Assembly: GCA_903861055.1 (NCBI GenBank)
Contig: CAIOSU010000398.1
Location: 1-10,277 of the forward strand
Origin: an uncultured bacterium
GTDB lineage: Bacteria; Bacteroidota; Bacteroidia; Chitinophagales; CAIOSU01
Length of the DNA stretch: 10,277 bases
Reading direction: 5' to 3'
Both the position numbers and the translations under genes were made by a program. Position 1 is the first letter of the stretch, and every line of letters begins with the position of its first letter. The notes below the pieces were generated by a model. The model was not told where the DNA came from, searched no databases, and saw nothing but the letters and a program-made list of their open reading frames with translations. Positions 6,219 through 10,277 of this stretch are shown piece after piece.

Positions 6219-6728
6219 ATGCCTATTAATGTATTTGTTACTGGCGGTACGTTTGACAAAGAATACGATATCATCAATGGTCGCTTGTTTTTTAAGGATA
6301 CGCATCTTCCCGAAATTTTTAAACTTGGGCGCTGCACGCTGGATGTAAACATTCGCACCTTGATGATGATTGATAGTCTGGAAATGACAGAAGAGGATCG
6401 CGAGTTGATAGTAAAGCACTGCAAACGTTGTGTTGATGAGCAAATAGTAATTACCCATGGCACCGACACCATGGTAGACACCGCCAAAACCCTTGCCGCG
6501 GCGCAATTACCCAAAACCATTGTACTCACCGGAGCTATGATGCCCTATAAGTTCGGTAGCAGCGATGGACTCTTTAATCTAGGTAGCACATTAGCCTTCG
6601 TACAAATATTGCCTCATGGCGTGTATATTGCCATGAACGGAAAGTTTTATACGGCCGATAACGTTCGCAAAAACAAACGTACTGGCTATTTCGAGGAACT
6701 AAATGACCCTGCAAAGGTTTCACAATAA
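6219..6728 (+). CDS. Stand-alone asparaginase-like N-terminal domain protein
   Basis: This 169-residue cytosolic protein corresponds to only the N-terminal, active-site domain of L-asparaginases, which are usually about 320-350 residues. Visible motifs are VTGGTFDKEY at 7-16, with Thr11 matching the nucleophile of the TGGT motif; THGTDTM at 79-85, with Thr82-Asp83 as the second catalytic pair; and PKTIVLTGAM at 98-107, with Lys99 matching the catalytic lysine. SSDGLFNLGS follows, so all core catalytic residues are kept. The C-terminal domain, which completes the neighbouring subunit's site in normal dimers, is absent. Short proteins of this kind are known as a separate group of unclear substrate, so this is not necessarily a truncation. 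ATG 6219 is chosen because the chain then begins MPINVFVTGGT as expected, 21 bp after a -7 box; the upstream extension is repeat sequence. The next gene starts 3 bp after the stop. Confidence 0.85.
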   Translation: MPINVFVTGGTFDKEYDIINGRLFFKDTHLPEIFKLGRCTLDVNIRTLMMIDSLEMTEEDRELIVKHCKRCVDEQIVITHGTDTMVDTAKTLAAAQLPKTIVLTGAMMPYKFGSSDGLFNLGSTLAFVQILPHGVYIAMNGKFYTADNVRKNKRTGYFEELNDPAKVSQ

Positions 6729-6731
6729 CGG

Positions 6732-7397
6732 ATGGAAGACTTTAGTAAATATTTGGATGCTACCGCGTTCGTGGATAGCGACAACCCGAACATTGTAGCA
6801 TTTGCCTACAAAGCGGTGGGTACTAGTACTGACCCTGTTGAACAGGCCGTGAGGTTGTATTATGCCGTACGCGATAAGTTCCCTTACAACCCTTACGAAG
6901 TAGACTTAAGCGAGCATGGCCTAAAAGCGAGTACTGCGATGGCTCGAGGATATGGCTATTGTGTAGAAAAAGCCAACATTATGGCAGCTTGTGCCCGTGT
7001 ATTGGGCATACCGAGCCGTTTTGGTTTTGCCGATGTAAAAAACCACGTAGGCACGGGCAAACTGATGCAAGTGTTGCAATCAGATGTGATGGCTTTGCAT
7101 GGCTATGTGGAGTTGTACCTGAATGGTAAATGGGTGAAAGCCACACCAGCATTCAACAAAGAGCTTTGCGAGAAGTTAAATGTAGCACCTTTAGAGTTTA
7201 ATGGCGTTGATGATTCTATTTTTCAAGAGAACGACGGCGAGGGAGGCAAATTTATGGAGTATATATATTACCACGGCACCTACCCCGACCTACCACGTAC
7301 ATACATGATACAAGTATTGCACAACCACTACCCTCACCTATTTCCTGAAGATGCTGAGGCCGCAGCTAATATGGGTAAGGCAGTGTTTAAAATGTAA
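6732..7397 (+). CDS. Transglutaminase-like cysteine protein
   Basis: This 221-residue protein has no signal peptide and carries a transglutaminase/protease-like core. The expected cysteine is in GYGYCVEKA (Cys77), followed by the helix NIMAACARVLGIPSRFGFADV, and the histidine is in ALHGYVELYLNGKWVKATPA (His123, Trp134). The acidic third member usually found in W-x-x-x-D-P-T is here Thr138 in KATPAFN. I believe a WVKATPAFN-type sequence is typical of this subfamily, so this may be normal for it. Family members are thiol hydrolases, deamidases or peptide crosslinkers; the substrate is unknown. The C-terminal third (EGGKFMEYIYYHGTYPDLP onwards) is outside the core and may cap the site. The gene begins 3 bp after the asparaginase-like gene, so the two are surely co-transcribed and may act on the same amide-containing substrate, which is inference. 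Confidence 0.82.
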   Translation: MEDFSKYLDATAFVDSDNPNIVAFAYKAVGTSTDPVEQAVRLYYAVRDKFPYNPYEVDLSEHGLKASTAMARGYGYCVEKANIMAACARVLGIPSRFGFADVKNHVGTGKLMQVLQSDVMALHGYVELYLNGKWVKATPAFNKELCEKLNVAPLEFNGVDDSIFQENDGEGGKFMEYIYYHGTYPDLPRTYMIQVLHNHYPHLFPEDAEAAANMGKAVFKM

Positions 7398-7536
7398 CAC
7401 GCGTTGTCGCAAATCAGTTTTTAGAATATATAACACCCATACTTTACTTGGATAACCTAAAGAAATGTCCAATTACCTGTTTTTTTTACACAAAAAGTTT
7501 GTCGATTGTTTAAAACCGCTTCCATTATGTTAGCGG

Positions 7537-7578
7537 AATTCTACCTAATTTCACCACTTAGTTTTTAAGTGTAGAATT
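7537..7578. other. Two-part inverted repeat upstream of the TonB-dependent receptor
   Basis: CACTTA (7555-7560) pairs with TAAGTG (7566-7571) across a GTTTT loop. Immediately outside on the right, TAGAATT (7572-7578) pairs with AATTCTA (7537-7543), leaving an 11-nt bulge on the left. The structure ends 8 bp before the receptor ATG, so it could affect translation or be a regulator site. The rest of 7398-7586 is A/T-rich with no gene, no strong terminator and no clear TAnnTTTG box. Confidence 0.4.
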
Positions 7579-7586
7579 AATAGGAT

Positions 7587-9869
7587 ATGACTATACGTTT
7601 TTGGGCTTTATTGCTCCTAATTTTCGGCATTACCACAGCAGCAGTAGCACAAGAAGATGGCACCATACGTGGTACTGTTTACGACAAGGGCAATGGCGAG
7701 CCTATGATATTTACGAACGTGTATATTAAGGGTACTGCCCGTGGTACCACTACCGACATCAACGGTTTCTATGCTATCCCAAATGTGCCGCTGGGCACTT
7801 ACACATTGGTGAGCACCACACTTGGCTACGACACCATGGAGGTAGCATTCACTATTGCGAAAAAAGGGCAAATAGTAAGCCAAAACCTATATCTAGCGTT
7901 AAACGATATTATGCTGGATGTGGTAAACGTTTCTGCCGAAAAAGAGAAAAAACAAACTGAGGTTGATGTTTCGCATGTGCGAATCACTACAAAAGAAATC
8001 TCTCAAATACCATCAGTTGGCGGCGAGCCCGATGTTGCACAATACCTACAAGTGATGCCTGGGGTAGTGTTTACCGGCGACCAAGGAGGGCAATTATACA
8101 TTCGCGGGGGTTCGCCTGTGCAAACACGTGTGCTCTTAGATGGCTTATTGATATATAACCCGTTTCACTCTATTGGTTTGTTTTCGGTTTTCGAAACCGA
8201 CTTAGTACGGAACATTGATATTAGTACTGGTGGTTTTGGTGCCGAATATGGCGGAAGGCTATCAGCGGTAATGGATGTGCGTATGCAGGATGGCAATAAA
8301 AAACGTACTGCCGGCAAAATAGGTGTAAGTCCGTTTTTGGCAAAAGTAATTTTAGAGGGCCCATTAGTAAAACAAAAAGACAATGGAAGCAGCCTAACTT
8401 ATGTGCTCTCCGGACGATACTCATACCTAGATAAAAGCTCAAAGGCATTGTATAAATACGTAGAAGGCAATAATGGCATACCCTTCTCATTTGCCGATTT
8501 TTATGGCAAATTGGCTTATACTGGTGGCAACGGTTCTAAAATAACGTTGTTTGGTTTCAACTTCAACGATTTGGCCAACTACCAAGGCATCGCTAAATAC
8601 AAGTGGAACTCCTTTGGCATAGGTACCAATTTTGTATTGGTACCAGGCGGTTCAAACCTGCTAATGAACGGTACAGTTGGCTACACCAACTACAAAATAG
8701 CCCTTCAAGAGGCTGACGATAAGCCTCGCGAAAGCTCTGTAGGTGGTTTAAACGTAAACATGAACTTTACTTATTTTGTAACAGCCGGCCAATTTGATTA
8801 TGGTATAAATGTAAATGCTTTTAAAACCGATTATCGTTTTTACAACAGTACTGGCACCATTAGCAGCGAAACACAAAACACAACCGAGTTAGGCCTTTAC
8901 TTCAAGTTCAGGAAGGTTATTGCCAAAAAACTAGTGCTTGACCCAAGTATCCGTTTCGACTATTATGCCTCACTGGCCAATATATCAGTTGAGCCACGGT
9001 TGGGTATTAAATACAACGTGCACAATAGCTTTCGCTTAAAGGCCGCTGGTGGCTTGTACTCTCAAAATTTAATAAGCAGCCGAGCGGACAGAGATGTGGT
9101 TGATTTGTTCAACGGTTTCTTATCGGGTACCGAAGAGGAGCTTACTCGTCCCGACGGAAGCCAGGCCAACCACAAGCTGCAAAAAGCCTGGCATGCTATA
9201 GCGGGTTTTGAAGCCGATATAACCAACAATCTAACCCTAAACGTTGAAGGATATTACAAATGGTTTACCCAGTTGATTAGCCTTAACCGCGACAAGCTAT
9301 TTGCGACTGAATCGGACTATATGCTCGAAACTGGCAAAGCCTATGGCATAGATTTTATGATGAAGTACCAAAACAAGAACTGGATGCTCTATGGTGCCTA
9401 TTCATTGGCTTGGGTAAACAGATTTGATGGTGAACAAACCTACTATCCGTTTTACGACCGCAGGCACAACGCCAACTTTGTAGCCGCATATACTTTTGGC
9501 AAATCGCTTACCTGGCAGGCCAGTGTGCGCTATAACATTGGCTCGGGCTTTCCGTTTACCCGCACCCAATCGTTTTACGAGCAAGTTAACTTTAACGGCG
9601 GCGTAAACACCAATTACACAAATGCCAATGGTAGCTTGGGGGTTATATACGAGGAAGATTTAAATGCAGGCCGATTGCCAGCATACCACCGGTTAGACTT
9701 AGCTATACAAAAGGAAGTAGCCTTAGGAAAATATATGTCGATGAAGATTTCGGCAAGCGTAACGAATGCCTACAACCGCGACAATATTTTCTACTTTGAC
9801 AGAGTTCGATACACCAGAGTAAACCAACTGCCTATACTACCTAGCCTATCTTTATCGTTATCATTCTGA
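7587..9869 (+). CDS. TonB-dependent outer-membrane receptor with carboxypeptidase-regulatory-like domain
   Basis: This 760-residue outer-membrane receptor has a signal peptide at 1-22 (MTIRFWALLLLIFGITTAAVAQ) and a CarboxypepD_reg-like beta-sandwich at about 26-105 (IRGTVYDKGNGEPM, GTTTDINGFYAIPNVPLGTY). The plug follows at about 125-235, with PSVGGEPDVAQYLQVMPGV, GGQLYIRGGSPVQTRVLLDG and GGFGAEYGGRLSAVMDVRM. The beta-barrel fills the rest and ends in the aromatic C-terminal signature LSLSLSF. It would import a substrate using TonB energy. It is shorter than SusC proteins (about 1000 residues), and the next gene does not look like susD, so glycan uptake of the Sus kind is not indicated. No FecR/sigma pair is next to it. 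The substrate is unknown. A TPR-like exported protein gene follows 22 bp later and is likely in the same transcript. Confidence 0.93.
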   Translation: MTIRFWALLLLIFGITTAAVAQEDGTIRGTVYDKGNGEPMIFTNVYIKGTARGTTTDINGFYAIPNVPLGTYTLVSTTLGYDTMEVAFTIAKKGQIVSQNLYLALNDIMLDVVNVSAEKEKKQTEVDVSHVRITTKEISQIPSVGGEPDVAQYLQVMPGVVFTGDQGGQLYIRGGSPVQTRVLLDGLLIYNPFHSIGLFSVFETDLVRNIDISTGGFGAEYGGRLSAVMDVRMQDGNKKRTAGKIGVSPFLAKVILEGPLVKQKDNGSSLTYVLSGRYSYLDKSSKALYKYVEGNNGIPFSFADFYGKLAYTGGNGSKITLFGFNFNDLANYQGIAKYKWNSFGIGTNFVLVPGGSNLLMNGTVGYTNYKIALQEADDKPRESSVGGLNVNMNFTYFVTAGQFDYGINVNAFKTDYRFYNSTGTISSETQNTTELGLYFKFRKVIAKKLVLDPSIRFDYYASLANISVEPRLGIKYNVHNSFRLKAAGGLYSQNLISSRADRDVVDLFNGFLSGTEEELTRPDGSQANHKLQKAWHAIAGFEADITNNLTLNVEGYYKWFTQLISLNRDKLFATESDYMLETGKAYGIDFMMKYQNKNWMLYGAYSLAWVNRFDGEQTYYPFYDRRHNANFVAAYTFGKSLTWQASVRYNIGSGFPFTRTQSFYEQVNFNGGVNTNYTNANGSLGVIYEEDLNAGRLPAYHRLDLAIQKEVALGKYMSMKISASVTNAYNRDNIFYFDRVRYTRVNQLPILPSLSLSLSF

Positions 9870-9881
9870 CCTAACTAAATT

Positions 9882-9886
9882 GGAGG
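9882..9886 (+). promoter_or_regulatory. Shine-Dalgarno-like site deciding a GTG start
   Basis: GGAGG lies 5 bp before GTG 9892. Such a strong site is uncommon in Bacteroidota, and here it supports GTG over the in-frame TTG at 9880. Confidence 0.55.
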
Positions 9887-9891
9887 CTGCC

Positions 9892-10277
9892 GTGAAGAGA
9901 GTCCTATTACTACTATTCGTGTTGGGAACACTATCTGCACCAACCGCAACCAAAGCCCAGCAGTCTACCGTTTATAAAGACCCTTGGGCTATTTATAACG
10001 AGGCCATTCAATTTTTCGATCAGCAAAACTATGAAACAGCGCAACGTTTGTTTCGCGAGTATGGTAATTTTAAGCTAACAGCTTACGACGTTGCAAACGG
10101 TACTGCCCGCAGCCATGCTCAGTTTATGGTGGCCGTGTGCGCAGTTGAGCTTTTTCAGCCGGATGCGGAAAAGCTTTTACTCGATTTTATATACAGCACC
10201 CCTTACGAAAACCCAGATAAGCGCATGGCCTATTACTATTTGGGTCGTTATCACTTTAGGGAGCACAACTACAAGGA
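9892..10277 (+). CDS. Exported TPR-like protein, N-terminal part only (runs off the window)
   Basis: The frame stays open from GTG 9892 to the right edge, giving 128 complete codons. It begins with a signal peptide (initiator Met, then KRVLLLLFVLGTLSAPTATKAQ) cut near AQ|Q. Helical repeat-like segments follow: WAIYNEAIQFFDQQNYETAQ and LFREYGNF at about 32-59, AQFMVAVCAVELFQPDAEKL in the middle, and MAYYYLGRYHFREHNY at the edge. This alanine/tyrosine spacing fits tetratricopeptide repeats, and the pattern recalls the large (about 1000-residue) Bacteroidota TPR proteins of the periplasm. The start is chosen from the signal peptide and the GGAGG site; an in-frame TTG at 9880 is the alternative. 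It lies 22 bp after the TonB-dependent receptor and is probably in its operon. Function cannot be given. Confidence 0.75.
   Translation, partial: MKRVLLLLFVLGTLSAPTATKAQQSTVYKDPWAIYNEAIQFFDQQNYETAQRLFREYGNFKLTAYDVANGTARSHAQFMVAVCAVELFQPDAEKLLLDFIYSTPYENPDKRMAYYYLGRYHFREHNYK

Noticed and set aside
6219..6728. Asparaginase as a broken gene
   Set aside because: There is no remnant of the C-terminal domain downstream; the next gene begins 3 bp later, and short stand-alone forms with intact catalytic residues are a known group.
7398..7586. Small RNA or rho-independent terminator in the gap before the receptor gene
   Set aside because: The T run near 7480 has no G/C-rich stem before it, and the hairpin at 7555-7571 is A/T-rich; nothing marks a defined RNA.

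Overview
The window looks like chromosomal DNA from a member of the Bacteroidota, probably on the Sphingobacteriia/Chitinophagia side, although the exact taxon cannot be read from it. The evidence is the gene content: an MlaD-type MCE protein next to an OstA-like protein, a TonB-dependent receptor with an N-terminal carboxypeptidase-regulatory-like domain, and a secreted unknown family typical of the phylum. Supporting signs are matches to the phylum's TAnnTTTG -7 promoter box, mostly absent Shine-Dalgarno sequences, and short degenerate intergenic repeats. No tRNA, rRNA, insertion sequence, phage gene or CRISPR array was seen.

Layout. (1) Positions 1-2862, plus strand: a possible tail of an upstream gene, then an inner-membrane-anchored MCE/MlaD protein (TTG start) and an exported OstA-like protein. 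They form a likely operon for lipid and lipopolysaccharide traffic across the envelope. (2) Positions 2859-6078, minus strand: a secreted protein of unknown function that converges with the OstA gene on a 14-bp palindrome holding both stop codons; then cinA; then a DPM1-like family 2 glycosyltransferase. Transcription runs from the glycosyltransferase through cinA, and the secreted protein appears to have its own promoter. The gap at 3828-4032 holds a 7-bp tandem repeat, a GNRA-type hairpin and A/T-rich repeats. (3) Positions 6079-6218: a divergent intergenic region with a 19-bp imperfect inverted repeat flanked by two outward promoters. (4) Positions 6219-7397, plus strand: a two-gene unit, 3 bp apart, of a stand-alone asparaginase-like domain and a transglutaminase-like cysteine protein. 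(5) Positions 7398-7586: a gene-free, A/T-rich stretch with one hairpin. (6) Positions 7587-10277, plus strand: a TonB-dependent receptor followed 22 bp later by a GTG-started, signal-peptide-bearing TPR-like protein that runs off the window.

Four genes have a real start inside the longest open frame: OstA-like (1195), cinA (5274), glycosyltransferase (6078) and asparaginase-like (6219). For the last two, the upstream extension only reads through the intergenic inverted repeat.

Most of the window is ordinary housekeeping and envelope biology. The best candidates for something less described are the asparaginase-like/transglutaminase-like pair and the way short intergenic repeats overlap promoter elements. 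No convincing new multi-gene system is present.
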